Below, in pieces: positions 35,131 to 46,657 of a stretch of DNA of 64,000 nt. Numbering within the stretch: the stretch's first letter is position 1; the number at the start of each line of letters is the position of its first letter. The DNA is from Hydrangea macrophylla. Its lineage: Eukaryota; Streptophyta; Magnoliopsida; Cornales; Hydrangeaceae. Location: positions 25,410,001-25,474,000 of the forward strand of contig CM066993.1 in the NCBI GenBank assembly GCA_033977485.1, in the 5' to 3' direction. Both the position numbers and the translations under genes were made by a program. Below the pieces are notes generated by a model that worked only from the letters and a program-made list of their open reading frames with translations, was not told the origin of the DNA and searched no databases.

Positions 35131-36044
35131 GATAAAAGTAACTTCCTCTAATACCTGTATATTTTCTATTTGTACAATAATACCAGTTTTCTGAATTTTT
35201 CGTATTTGATCGATTATTATATTATTTTATTTGTGTGACGATATCGACGTGTTACTAATTAGACTGTAAGCACTGCACCGGAACGATCGTAATAAGACTT
35301 AACTTAGTCCCATACTCGGACCCGAACATTAGAAATAGTACCCATTTGCACGTAAAATGAGATTAACACGTATATCGAGGACTTATGCACACAAATTGAG
35401 AAAGTGGAACAAAACCCAAGGTGGGCCCCACATGGCCGGCCACATGGAAGCTCCATGCACAATCCCTACACATGTCCACCACACTTTAGATACTTGTCAC
35501 CCTACCTTAGCCACTAGTCCACTTATTGGACACATGTCCTTGTATGCACACATGCAAACATGCATGAGGACACCTAGCCACCATCCTTCTCTATATAAGC
35601 ATGCCCCATCCATGCATTTTACTCTCTTGGGTAGTTACAATCTACATGTAGGCTAGATAGAGAGCTCGGAGTTATGAGTGTTTGATGAAATAGAAGAGGT
35701 ATTAGAAGGGGAACCCAAGAGTTCATCTCCTTCCTTTGCATACTACCATCAAAACATACACACCCATAAACTTATTTACACAACCATGGGGACTTAGAAG
35801 CTATTAGAATAGGTCACTAGAAGAAGAAGAAGTGCAGAATTAGAAGAAGAAGAAGAAGAAGAAGTTTCCACCATTAAAACTTGAGTTCAAGCATCCACAA
35901 GCTCAAATCCAAAGTCCAAGCTCAATTTTAAGTTTAAGTGAGTTTACTAACTCACATTAGAACATATATAGTATGTAGTAATATTTAGAATGTGCTTGAT
36001 GTTGTTATTTTGAGGTTTCCATGCCATGCAAGACAACTATTCAA

Positions 36045-36545
36045 ATATGAGAAACAGAAACTGCCAGCTGAATGTAGTTTAGTAAAATGAACATTTTGAG
36101 TAGTTAAAAAATCTGAATTAAGCTAGGCATTTTTTTTGGAGAAAGCTAACTCAATTATATATAAATAACTCTTCTATAACTCAGTCTAAAAATCAATTTT
36201 TCATAGGTGAAATGTATGTACAACGCAGTGCTATAAATTTGAGAAACAGAAACTTCTAATAGAATGTAGTTTAGTTAAATGAACATTTTGAGCAGTTCAA
36301 AAATTTGAATTAAGCTAGATTTTTTTATGGAGAAAGATAACTCACTTATCTACAAATAACTCTTCTATAACTCAGTCTAAAAATCATTCCTTCATGGGTG
36401 AAATGTACATACAACGCAGTGCTAAAAATCTGGACATAGCAGTCCAAAAATTGAAATGTCTAAGTAAAATAAATATTTTGAGCAGCTCAAAAATCTACAT
36501 GAAGCTAGATTTTTTTGTACATGAAGATAATCCAATTACCTATAA
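36045..36545. repeat. Tandem repeat, about 188-bp unit, three copies
   Basis: Units share gagaaacagaaact, gaatgtagtttagt, gaacattttgagcagtt, gaattaagctag and ggtgaaatgtatgtacaacg. They begin near 36052, 36240 and 36425; the third is the most diverged. Confidence 0.8.
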
Positions 36546-37164
36546 TTTTCTAGTTTTGAGTTTGATCTATAAAGCAATTTATCATGCCCAAATAAATCAT
36601 ATTAATTCTATCAACATAGTGGAAATATATCCTAGCAGATTATACAGCTTTTTGTATGATGTTTTGTTTATGCATGGTGTTGATTGATGATGCTAGTTTT
36701 CTGGTACCTGTGTTGTTATGAATATCTTATGCTATGGTAGCGCTATCACGTGGATGAGTAAGTTAAGGGTTTCATCTATATGTTTATTAGTATCAAATTC
36801 ATATTATGGATCTATGAGCTACATGCTAGGTGTCCGTTGTTATAAATATAGTGTGATGACCATTGAGAGTTCATACCCAAGCTATAAGTATGTTGTATAG
36901 CACGATTATTGCGTCAATAGTTATTGGAAAGTTTCCAACGTAAGTATATTGAGGGGTAAAATGGAATGCCGAACGTATAGTAAAGTCTTGATGGTTACAA
37001 TTGGAAGTCATTTCATGAACCAAACTCCTTAATGAGTGACGCATGTGTGGTCGGGTATACGTGAGTATTAGCTGTGTAATGTTGGAAGTAGCTTATGCTG
37101 AGGACAAATGGAAAATAGTTAAATTAGGCCGTGGAGTCTGGGAGAGTGAGAAAAGGATGTGGTT

Positions 37165-38060
37165 GTTGGGTTATAAAGTTGTGTATCCTTTCAGTTCTTC
37201 ACGACGAAACAGATATGGTGAATACTTCGGTTCATCTGACAACGTGATGGTTATGAAATTGTATAGCCTTTCGGTTCTTCATGATGAAACGGATATGGTG
37301 AATACTTTGGTTCTTTGTGACGAAGTGATGGTTATGAAATTGTTTATCCTTTCGGTTCTACGTGACTAAAGAGATATGGTGGATACTTCGATTCTTCGTG
37401 ACAAAGTGATGGTTATGAAATTGTGTATGCTTTCGATTCTTTATGACAAAATAGATATGGGAAAAACTTTGATTCTTTGCGACGAAGTGATGGTTATGAA
37501 ATTGTGTATCCTTTCGGTTCTTCATGACGAAACGAATATGGTGAATACTTCAGTTCTTCGTGACAAAGTTATGGTTATGAAATTGTGCATCCTTTCGGTT
37601 CTTCGTGACGAAATGGATATGGTGAATACTTTGGTTCTTCATGACGAAGTGATGGTTGTAAAATTATGTATCCTTTCGATTCTTCGTGACGAAACGGATA
37701 TGCTGGATACTTCGGTTCTTCATGACGAAGTGATGGCTATGAAATTGTGTATCCTTTCATTTCTTTGTGACAAAACGGATATGGTGAATACTTCGGTTCT
37801 TCAAGATGAAGTGATGGTTATGAAATTGTGTATCCCTATGGTTCTTCGTGATGAAACGGATATGGTCAATTCTTCGATTCTTCATGACGAAGTGATGGTT
37901 ATGAAATAGTGTTTCCTTTCGATTCTTCGTGACGAAACGGATATGGTGAACACTTCGGTTCTTCGCAACGAATTAGCGGTTCATTGAGTTAAGACTCCTT
38001 TCGGATCTTCGTGACAAAATGGATGTCCTTGAACACCGCTGCACTTCGGTTCTTCGTGAT
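37165..38060. repeat. Tandem repeat, 81-bp unit, about ten copies
   Basis: The phrase gtgatggttatgaaattg starts at 37244, 37325, 37406 and 37487, exactly 81 bp apart, and continues to about 37900. Each unit holds two related halves with tcggttcttcgtgacga. Because 81 is divisible by three the array stays open for long frames (37043-37369 and 37376-37909), which is a property of the repeat rather than proof of a gene. Confidence 0.9.
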
Positions 38061-38785
38061 GAGGTGGTTAGTGAAAGGTGTTTTGGGTTGGTGATAGAAA
38101 TGGATGGTGGTCGTGGTTAGGATGTCGAGGCAATTCAAGTTGGTTGTTTGTATTCTTTTTGAATACTTAGTTGGGAAAGATAGTTATTATAGTTTGACGG
38201 TGAGAATGTGGGAGAATTTTAAAAGACGTAATAGAGGTAGTAAACATATCTTGTTTATGTGTGGCTATATAATCTCAATTCGATTTGGTTCTCTCACTCG
38301 GCTTTAATAAGCTGAAGACGTTCATGTTGCTGGACATTCCCATGTCCAGCTTATCCAGATAATGAGTGCACGGGTTATGATGCTACACAAGCAGAGAACG
38401 TGGAGGAAGAGTACACCGAATATGGCTATGGATATGCTAGTTAGAGAGAAGACTAGTGGTGCCTTTGTAAATGTTTTTGGTTGTAATCTCTATCAGAAGA
38501 CTAATCATATCTTTTGTAATAGCTTTTATAAGGCCCTAGAGCCATAAGACTCTGTGTATTTACAATAATGTAATAGTTATGTAGTAAGGTGGTCGACTAT
38601 TGTAATATAACCTTGTAAGCAGATGTTTGTCTTATCCTTTTTGTTATGATATTTATTATTAGCATTTGGTCGTGGTCAATTCGGTAATGTAACCAGTCAC
38701 GTGCCTCAGGGTCCAAGATGGAAATTTTAATTTTTCCCTATTTTAATGTAACCAGTCACGTACGTCGGGGTGTAACAAGAGTTTT

Positions 38786-38797
38786 TGGTATCAAAGC
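38786..38797 (+). other. Primer binding site, initiator tRNA-Met type
   Basis: The 12 bases tggtatcaaagc match the common plant retrotransposon primer site tggtatcagagc with one difference, just inside the LTR. Confidence 0.85.
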
Positions 38798-39789
38798 TTT
38801 AGGTTAAGACATGTACACCGATTGTCCTACACACTTAAGTTATAAACTGTTAGACCCTTTTTCCACCTATGATGATATAAACCTTGTGATAGTTTTGTGA
38901 TTAGCATGGCACCGTATTACGTCCTGGATGGATATAGAGGACGGGGTTGATGAGAAGATTGACCCAACAATGGGTATTGATCCAGTAGAGGATGTTGACC
39001 CAACAAAGGATGCTGGTGAAGAGGAAGCGATGGTAGTTATGGAGAATGGATAGCCAGAGGTTAAGGATGACTTTGAGGATGACTCTAAGGATGTAGAAAG
39101 AGAGAGAGCCTTTGGATAAGGACGAAGATGAGATGGTTGATAAGTTGACCTGCACTTGGATTGGGTTCCACCTGAGGAGATTCCAACCCAGGATGATGTT
39201 CTACCATATAAGTCAGACATGAAGGACTTTTGGGATAGCATTCCTAGGATCTAGAGCTTTACTTGTATTAGGGCTAGTAGCCCATGTTTTGTGTATATGG
39301 TAGGCACCCAGGCATATAACACGAACTAGTAGTAGCGTGTATGCCTTTCTATGTAGATATTAAAAGTTATCTATGAAGACTTGTTTCCTCTACTTGATGA
39401 AATGTATACTTGATGAGATATGTACTCATATTAGAATTGTTAGCTATACCTTATATTAGTTATATGTCTTGTAACCATAGTTAGGACTGGAAGGTAACTA
39501 ATAGATATTCAGTTAGGAACATAAGCGTACAAGCAGATGAGAAGTCACCCACCCTAGCTCAGGGTTGGACTAAGGAGAAGACCTGCGTCCTGTTTCCAAG
39601 GAAACAAATGCCCATGGAATAGTGGTAAGAAACCAGGACCCATTTTTCCCCGGGATAAGCATGCAACACCACCCGTACAACTAGTACCAACCACAACCAT
39701 CGGGAACAAAAAGGATGGATGTTTCAATTATGGGATCCCAGACATATGGCATGAGATTGCACCATCCCCAGGATCAAAAACCAAGCTAA
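38798..39789 (+). pseudogene. gag: Degenerate chromovirus gag region
   Basis: The position between primer site and zinc knuckle should hold gag. A possible start at 38905 (atggcaccgtattacgtcct) is followed by many stops in all frames. No Gag core is recognisable by eye. The minus-strand ORF 38867-39241 is a shadow. Confidence 0.4.
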
Positions 39790-40470
39790 TTTTATATTCT
39801 ACAACTGTCGCAAAAGAGGGCACATGAGCAAGGATTGCAAGGCACCAAGAGGAAACTATCATGTACATAAGGTCAAGCTGGTAAGGCCCGACTCAATACA
39901 ATCATACCCGAGGCGGCCGACTATGGCTGAAAGGAACAGTAGATCTTGGAAGGTACACTCTCATTAGATGCTAGTCAAGTTAAAATACTTTTTTGATACT
40001 GGTGCTACAAATTCATTTATTGCCTTTGAGATTGTACGACGATTGGGTTTTGTACCCCAAACACCTGAGGTAGCTCTGAAGGTGGTATCACCCTTGGGAG
40101 TGACCGTAAAGCTAGGAAAAGTGTGCTAGGACTGCACTTTAACATTGGAGTATTGGAACATACCAGCAGACTTAATTGTTCTGTCATTGAATGAATTCGA
40201 TGTGATCCTAGGATTTGATTGGCTTACCAAGTATCATGCGAAGTTGGATTGTGCTAATAAATCAATCACATTTTTTGTACCTAGAAGTACACCCTTCAGT
40301 TTTCAATACAGCCCTAATAGTGACGCTTTCTTACAAGTCGCTTAGCCGCTATGGAAACTACAGGCTCAGAATTGACGATCGCTCAGATTCAAATAGTTCG
40401 AGACTATGAAGATGTCTTCCAGAACATTTTTGAATTACCACCTAAGCGCGAGATCAACTTTTGCATTGAG
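39790..40470 (+). pseudogene. pro: Chromovirus zinc knuckle and aspartic protease, broken
   Basis: The zinc knuckle reads FYNCRKRGHMSKDCKAP (39797-39847); the first Cys of CX2CX4HX4C has become Phe. The protease active site FDTGATNSF lies at about 39990, and VILGFDWLTKYHAKLDCANK at 40202-40261 is the second conserved block. A TAG near 40126 interrupts the frame, and a further frame change after 40340 leads to a segment ending LPPKREINFCIELV, the linker that normally precedes RT. The sequence breaks off there because the Tat element is inserted. Confidence 0.75.
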
Positions 40471-40475
40471 TTAGT
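40471..40475. other. Target site duplication, left
   Basis: ttagt here and ttagt at 61384-61388 flank the 20.9-kb element. Removing the element and one copy joins the chromovirus codons for IELV to the PGT that follows, as expected for this protein family. Confidence 0.9.
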
Positions 40476-43400
40476 TGTGGACCACTGCGAATGAGGAGGT
40501 CCTGACGCTCTCCCTCGATAGTGTCCCGGGACGGATCCCAAGGAGCACACTTCAGGGAAAACTAGGACTTCCTCACGCGATCCTAGAGACAAAGAGTCGC
40601 CACCTAATTTTTATCGGGAATTAGGAAACCCAAGTTTGACTCGCCCAAAATTGAATAAGGTTACTCGCCCTTCATTACCAGAAACAAGGTTCGGGGGTCT
40701 TGGTACGAGAGGGGAAGGAGCCCAAGCAGGACTAAAGCACCCCCTCCTCGCCCTACCGAATGGTAGGCCTTGATTCAAATATCCTTGTTATTAATTCATA
40801 ATAGATGTTGTTTCCTCAAACATACTAGATAGATATATACATGGCAAAAAGAAACATCTAATGAAAATCATTTCAAGAGACTAAATCAAGTAGAAAGCGG
40901 ATGCTCATGCAATACAAGGGAAAAGTATACTCACAGTGGCTAGTCCCGCCCGGGACCGATGCAAATAAAGTAAACATGTCATGATATGCAAAGGGAACGA
41001 GAAGACTTACATTGGTTGACTCAAGCGGAGTCGCGAAAGCAAAAAGAATGGAAACGTGCAATGCAATCATGCAACAATCCTAGATAAGATGTCTCTAACA
41101 AATAATCATATAAACGGAGACTATCCTAAAGGAATTGTGTCGTTGAAATCAAAGTTGTAAACCTAGAAAAATTCTAAGAGAAAGGATAGAGATAGTACAC
41201 GATACATGGGCACTAAGCCACATGTAGACGAGGCAAACCACAAATCGAAGTCCGGGTCCGAGGCACTTAATTCTCTGCACTAATACACCAAAGAATACCC
41301 AAGCATTGCAAAAATACAAGCAAACAAATGATATGCATGATAAACAAAGAAAACATGTCATCAATCAAATTTCCAGATTCAGCAACCTCTAATGAATCCT
41401 ATCAAAAGTGGTCTTAAACATGAGCTGGATAAAAACCCTTTTACAGAAAGTTAGATACATGTCTTAGGGAACTTCTCCAAAAAGTGGGACCTCAATATCA
41501 ATTTTATTGTTTGAGAAATAAATGTTTTGGGAATAGTGGATCAGGACTGTCCACTGTTCTTGTAAAAATTATAATTAAATCTACAAAAATCATATGAAGC
41601 TCTATTTGGTGTAAAAAGAAAGCTATTTCATTGTAGTATATGATAAAAATAAACCCATTGACATTCTGTAATCACAAGGTTTCTGAAAAAGTGTTTTAAA
41701 CAGACTCTGTTATTCTGGAAATTTGGTATCATTTGACAAATGAATGCAAAACATAATAGAAGTATAATAGAAGTTCATGAATCATGTTAACCAAGTTGAT
41801 TTAAGCTTTTGATCTCTCATCCATTTATCCTAGGTGATTTCTAAACCAAGTTTTATTCATCAATTGTTGTTGAGTGATCAAGGTATGACCATTTTGTATA
41901 CATAATCATATTTGTAATTAAACTTAGAAAATTCCAGAATAGTTGTATCAACTTTAAACGCTTAGAAAACGATCCTAACTCGATCGTATGCTCACGATTT
42001 TACATCGGCATATAGATATATGAGTTAGGAATCATCCCCAAAAAGCGGAACGTCGATAACTATTATAGATTTTCTGAAATTCAAGCACAAAGAGACGATG
42101 TTCAAATCTGTCAACCGATTTCTCAACAATTTCTAAAAATAGTATATGAATCCTAAAAGCTCTCAAAACGGACCGGATGAAAGCTAATTCATTAAAGTTT
42201 ACCCAGAAAATTTGAAATCCATCAAACTATGGGTTTTGATGGACCAAATCTAATGGACAAAACCAATCTGCTTTGCTGAATTTTTATCTAGTTCATTTTA
42301 AAGTGTGAGGAAAACATTTTAGTGATAGTTGAAGCTTATTAGAGAGATCAAACTCATAGATCAACTTAATTATCATGATTCCCAATCAATTTAGCCCTCA
42401 AGTTCTATGAAGAACTTTTAGATCAAGGATCAAAGGGACTTATAAATATCATGTTGGAGATGAAATTCAATAGGAATCCTAGGTAATAGGAATAATCAAG
42501 AGATAGGTATGAACATAGAAATCATCCTTCTCATAGACCATATTTCCAAACCATCATGGAATTCAAAATAGATATATGTATATATATATAATCATGTATG
42601 CATGAATCTAAACTAAAATTGAAGAATGAAACCAAAATTGAAAATCAAAGTGAAAAACAATCTCTAATTGTAAATTATCAATAAAAATCAAAGAGATTTG
42701 GATCTAACTATGTGAGTGTGTGAAGAACATGAGAGGAAGAAGATGAGTGTTCTAATAAGTAGAAATAGAACTAAGTTAGATCCAAATCTTATAGATCTAT
42801 ATATACAAAGTAGGAATTAGAGATGAACTATAGTGTTTACCTCTTGGAGGATTCTCAATTACAAGACCAAAATTGATTTGAAGATCTTCTTCTTCAAGTG
42901 TTATTCAAGTGTTCTTCAAGCACTCATCCATGGAAGTTGAGGGAGGCAATTGATGTTCAAATTGTGGTCTAATTAGCCTAAGTTAATCTAAATTCAATTC
43001 ATAATTTTCTCTCTCTAGAATTCACCTAAATTGAAAGTATATTCAAAGTATACTTATCTCTCTTGTATGTGCTTCTATGTGTGTTTGTATCTCCAAGTAT
43101 ATTCAAGTGTATCTCTTCCAAGTGTCTAGTGTGTTAAGATGTGATCTCATATGAGATGTATGAGATCTTATATAGAGTTTTGAAGACTTAGCTCTTAAGT
43201 TTCAGGGTTAAAACAGGATTTTTAGAGCTTAAAAGAGGGTTAAAATGGCCATTTCGGAGCCTAAACGCAATTTCCAGGCAATTTCCTCGCAGTGGGAAGC
43301 TTCTAGAAGGGTCTGGAACTCAAAAAGCTCCGTGGAGGACAAAAATGGAAGTGGCGGTTATGGTGGGACCCGCCACCCCTATACCCAAAACCGCCATTTA

Positions 43401-43960
43401 CTATTTGGGTCCCTCTGGTCACCCACAAGCTCTGTTTCAAAAATCACGTGCACTGCTTTTCCAGATTTTTGTAAAAATGCTTTTTGGTGTCCGAAATCGT
43501 CCGTTTACGTACCGTTGGAAAGCTGTCAGGTTGAATTTCAGTATAAAAATATTTCCAGAGGTTTTATAATGAGAATTGAAGTCCAATTGAAGTCCGGAAG
43601 TCCTCCGGAACTTTCGTCGTCTTTTTGAAATCAAATGACGTCTTTTCCAAAATTGCTTTCAAATGTGCGTCGATTTCAAACTTTTCTTTAAAATTGAATC
43701 TCTGGATACCTAGAATACTGCGTTTAGAACACTTAATGTTCATATAACCCTGAGAGAATATGAATTCTGAGAGATGATTTTGACAAAACCGGGATTTATC
43801 CATGGAAAAGGGCTTTTCTGAGCTTGAAGTCACTTTCCGAAGTCCGATCTTCTGATTGTGTGGAATCCAGTACCTTCCACGGGGTACTTTTCATCATCGA
43901 ATCCTCCAAGACGTTGTCCACCCTAAATCCTATCAGTGTGGTCAAAATTGGGTGTCTACA
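40476..43960 (-). repeat. Tat 3' LTR (left copy)
   Basis: Begins tgtggaccactgcgaatgag and ends gggtgtctaca. From 40489 on it pairs with 57912-61383 at a constant offset of 17423, with no indel. Differences I see are at 40922, 41613, 41659, 42194, 42611, 43342 and 43678. A minus-strand TATA box (ctatataag) lies at about 43168-43177, and an inverted repeat with ggcggtt and aaccgcc at 43352-43400. No host-like gene is present: the ORFs 43245-43628 and the like are LTR sequence and recur in the right copy. Confidence 0.95.
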
Positions 43961-44560
43961 GTTTGCCCCTCTTTGGCAGAGCTTGTTGTGAACAACGTGA
44001 ACTGCAAGTGAGTGCCAAAGCCTTGAAGGCACCCAAATAACCATACTGAGAGGTTTTAGGAAAAACAAAAAATTCGCAAAATCAAGAAATTCAAAATCAG
44101 AGAAAATCAAGAAATTACGAATGCAAGAATGCAATGCAATGCTGGGTAGAGGCGGCTAAGTTGAAGCTGATGCTGGTCGTGCTCCGCTGGAGCTGCCTAC
44201 GTATCCTTTCCAGGAATCAGACCAGGGCGTAGTTCAAGCGCGCGGGAAAACGGAAAACAAACAACAACAATGCGGATGAAATGCTCCTATCCTAGGATGC
44301 TGGTGCAGTATGAAAACGTGAATGTGCAAGTGCTGGAGGAATCATCCTCAAGGGTTCCCTGGATGCAAAATCTAATGCAAGGGATGTAATGACTCTCTCT
44401 CACAGTCGAATATGCTAAAGGTATCTTGGATGATTCTCGAGGTTTTTGTCAAAGTTATTCTTCTGATCTTAAGGCTCGTAGGCGTCATCTGTATCCTGGA
44501 CGACTCTTGAAATAGCGAAGTATCTTGGATGAATTCTGAGTCATGTCAAACAACTGGACG
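43961..44560 (-). other. Polypurine tract and 3' untranslated DNA
   Basis: The complement of the polypurine tract (gtttgcccctctttggcaga) adjoins the LTR. The conserved hairpin-like motif is at 44192-44235 (ctgcctacgtatcc, aggaatcag, gcgtagttc). No gene. Confidence 0.75.
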
Positions 44561-44970
44561 ATTGCTGGTGTAGAGTCCTTCTGCTGGGGACGATTACTGA
44601 TGTAGAGTCCTTCTGCTGGGGACGATTGTTGATGTAGAGTCCTTCTGCTGGGGACGATTGCTGAAATAGGTCCTTCTTCTGTGGACGATTGCTGATGTAG
44701 AGTCCTTCTGTTGGGGACGATTGCTGATGTAGAGTCCTTTTGCTGGGGACGATTGCTGGTGTAGAGTCCTTCTGCTGGGGACGATTGCTGATGTAGAGTC
44801 CTTCTGCCGGGGACGATTGCTGAAACAGGTCTTTCTTCTGTGGACGATTGCTGATGTAGAGTCCTTTTGCTGGGGACGATTGCTGATGTAGAGTCCTTCT
44901 GCTGGGGACGATTGCTGATGTAGAGTCCTTTTGCTGGGGACGATTGCTGATGTAGAGTCATTTTGCTGGG
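44560..44970. repeat. Tandem repeat, 32-bp unit
   Basis: The unit gtagagtccttctgctgggg plus acgattgctgat starts at 44570, 44602 and 44634 and continues for about 12 copies, some with shortened variants containing gaaataggtccttcttctg. No frame on the minus strand meets a stop, which produces the long but meaningless frames 44485-44961 and 44594-45106. Confidence 0.92.
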
Positions 44971-45255
44971 GACAAATCTTCTGAAACAGGTCTCTCTGCC
45001 GGAGACAAATCTTCTGCTCTTCTGAAACAGGTCCTTCTTCTAGACAAATCTTCTGTAACAGGTCTGGAAACAAGTCTTCTGAAACAGGTCTCTCTGCCGG
45101 AGACAAATCCTCTGTTCTTCTGAAACAGGCCCTTCTTCTGGGGACAAATCTTCTGTGGCAGGTCTAGAAACAAATCTTCTGAAACAGGTCTCTCTGCCGG
45201 AGACAAATCCTCTGTTCTTCTGAAACAGGCCCTTCTTCTGAGGACAAACCTTCTG
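44971..45255. repeat. Tandem repeat with aacaggtctctctgccggag
   Basis: Units of about 30 bp, and a larger period of about 120 bp, contain ctgaaacaggtctctctgcc, ggagacaaatc and ttctgttcttctgaaacagg. It directly follows the 32-bp array and shares its ctgctgggga/ctgccggaga core, so it is probably a diverged derivative. Confidence 0.8.
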
Positions 45256-45800
45256 TTCTTGATGCACGGATTCTGAGAGATACACAAATTCTGAGAGATG
45301 ACCCTTCTTCTGAGAGCAACCCACGGATACACGATTCTGATTTTGAGAGAAACCCTACATTCTGGAGGCAACCCTGATATGCGATGCTGAGAAATACATG
45401 ATTCTGAGAGAAACCCTACATTCTGGAGGCAACCCTGGATACACGATTCTGATTCTGAGAGAAACCCTACATTCTGGAGGCAACCCACGATTCTGAGAGA
45501 AACCCTACATTCTGAGAGCAACCCACGGATACACGATTCTTGGCATAAACCTTGTATTCTGGAGGCGACCCACGATTCTGATTCAGAGAGAAACCCTACA
45601 TTCTGGAGGCAACCCACGATTCTGAGAGAAACCCTACATTCTGGAGGCAACCCTGGATACATGATGCTTGGCATAAACCTTGTATTCTGGAGGCGATTTT
45701 GATGCTCAAATTCTGAGAGATACCCTTTATCTGGAGGCAACCCGTGGATACATGATGCTTGCGAGAAACTTAATTCTGAAAGTTCTCTACTGGGGAGATC
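45256..45800. repeat. Tandem repeat with ttctgagagaaaccctacat
   Basis: Units of about 35-65 bp combine ttctgagagaaaccctacat, tctggaggcaaccc and cacgattctga. About ten copies are present, degrading toward 45980. The minus-strand frame 44958-45740 is a product of the repeat. Confidence 0.85.
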
Positions 45801-46657
45801 CTATGATTCTGAGAGATGCACGAATTCTGTATACCTTGACAATATCTGGAAATTCTCTGCTTGAGGAGATATCTGAGGTTTCTGGGACGCGAGCACATAT
45901 TCTGGAGGCCCTGCTGATTCTTTCTGAGACTCATATTGGTGCTTCGACCAACGCAATCATTCTTGCAACACGTCAGGCTTACTCTAACCCTTTCTGAACA
46001 TCTCGCATTCTGACCCATCTTCTGAAAGTCCTTTCTGGATGTAATTCTCAAGCGACAGTAGACTCAAATGTCCATTTTCTAAGACAACTCATAATCAATC
46101 CCAAAACGACGGGAGTTTGCCGTTTCTCGGCCACTTTCAGGCTGCGGTGCCTTTGATTCTTCTCATCTGGGGGACTTTTTTTTCAATTCTTGAATGGATT
46201 TTTACCAAGATTCAAATCTCCAGAGGTCCTCTAGACCAATTCCAACAAGTTTTAAGCACTCTCAAGGCTTATATATCAAAAATGGACCAATCCGGGATCA
46301 AATCAAGAGTTCCGGGGGTCAAAACACGAATATAGAGCAAAATGGGGAAATGGCAGGAAGTGAATAGTAAATGGCGGTTCCCCACACCCCCTTGGGAACC
46401 GCCAGCCGCAACTTTGGGGTTTTAAACCCATTTTCTTCTTTGTTCTTTATTCATTTCTTCTTCAATGCATCACCTCTTCCTTCTAAGGTGCTCAAATCTT
46501 GCAATTTCTTGATGTTTTGAGTGATTTCTTGCATTAAAACCTCCAAAAATTTTGTTGATTTCATCAACTCCTCCCTATTCTAGGGGATTCAAGTACCAAG
46601 GTTTTTACTATTCATCATCTTCAACCTCTTATCTTCAAGCTTCAAGCATCAACAACC
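45801..46657 (+). promoter_or_regulatory. Upstream region of the PMD gene
   Basis: No gene is seen before 46658. At 46373-46403 there is a perfect 10-bp inverted repeat, ggcggttccc and gggaaccgcc, around an 11-base loop. The half ggcggtt is shared with the inverted repeat upstream of the TATA box in this element's LTRs. A TATA-like ggggttttaaaccc lies at 46413, followed by a pyrimidine-rich leader. This is the expected place for the PMD promoter, though the exact start is not visible. Confidence 0.4.

Larger units (their letters stand above)
35131..38777 (+). repeat. Chromovirus 5' LTR
   Basis: The right end gtcggggtgtaaca (38764-38777) lies eight bases before a primer binding site. The left end is truncated or at the junction with the Tat LTR. 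A TATA-like ctctatataagcatgc at 35590 is a plausible promoter. The LTR contains two tandem arrays described separately and a (gaa)n run at 35820-35865. Length is about 3.6 kb, consistent with the long LTRs of Del/Tekay elements. ORFs at 35357-35656, 36394-36900 and 38104-38547 are not genes I can support. Confidence 0.7.
35131..40475 (+). mobile_element. Del/Tekay-like chromovirus, 5' part
   Basis: A Ty3/gypsy element on the plus strand with a long LTR (to 38777), an initiator-Met tRNA primer site, a degenerate gag, protease and the start of RT. It is split at 40475 by the young Tat element and continues at 61389. The junction duplicates ttagt within the codons for IELV. The far end is lost at 61616. 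Confidence 0.8.

Noticed and set aside
35357..35656. 99-codon ORF with many His and Pro residues
   Set aside because: It lies in the chromovirus LTR next to a TATA-like box; composition reflects cacatg-type repeats and no domain is seen.
38867..39241. 124-codon minus-strand ORF
   Set aside because: It lies opposite the degenerate gag of the chromovirus and is Ser-rich only as the complement of gat/gag-rich sequence.
43245..43628. 127-codon ORF in the LTR, repeated at 60668-61051
   Set aside because: It overlaps the promoter-proximal GC-rich block of both LTRs, has no recognisable domain, and is duplicated only because the LTRs are nearly identical.
44485..45740. Three long overlapping minus-strand ORFs (158, 170 and 260 codons)
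   Set aside because: They run through tandem repeats whose units lack stops in all frames; the peptides simply repeat the unit and show no domain.
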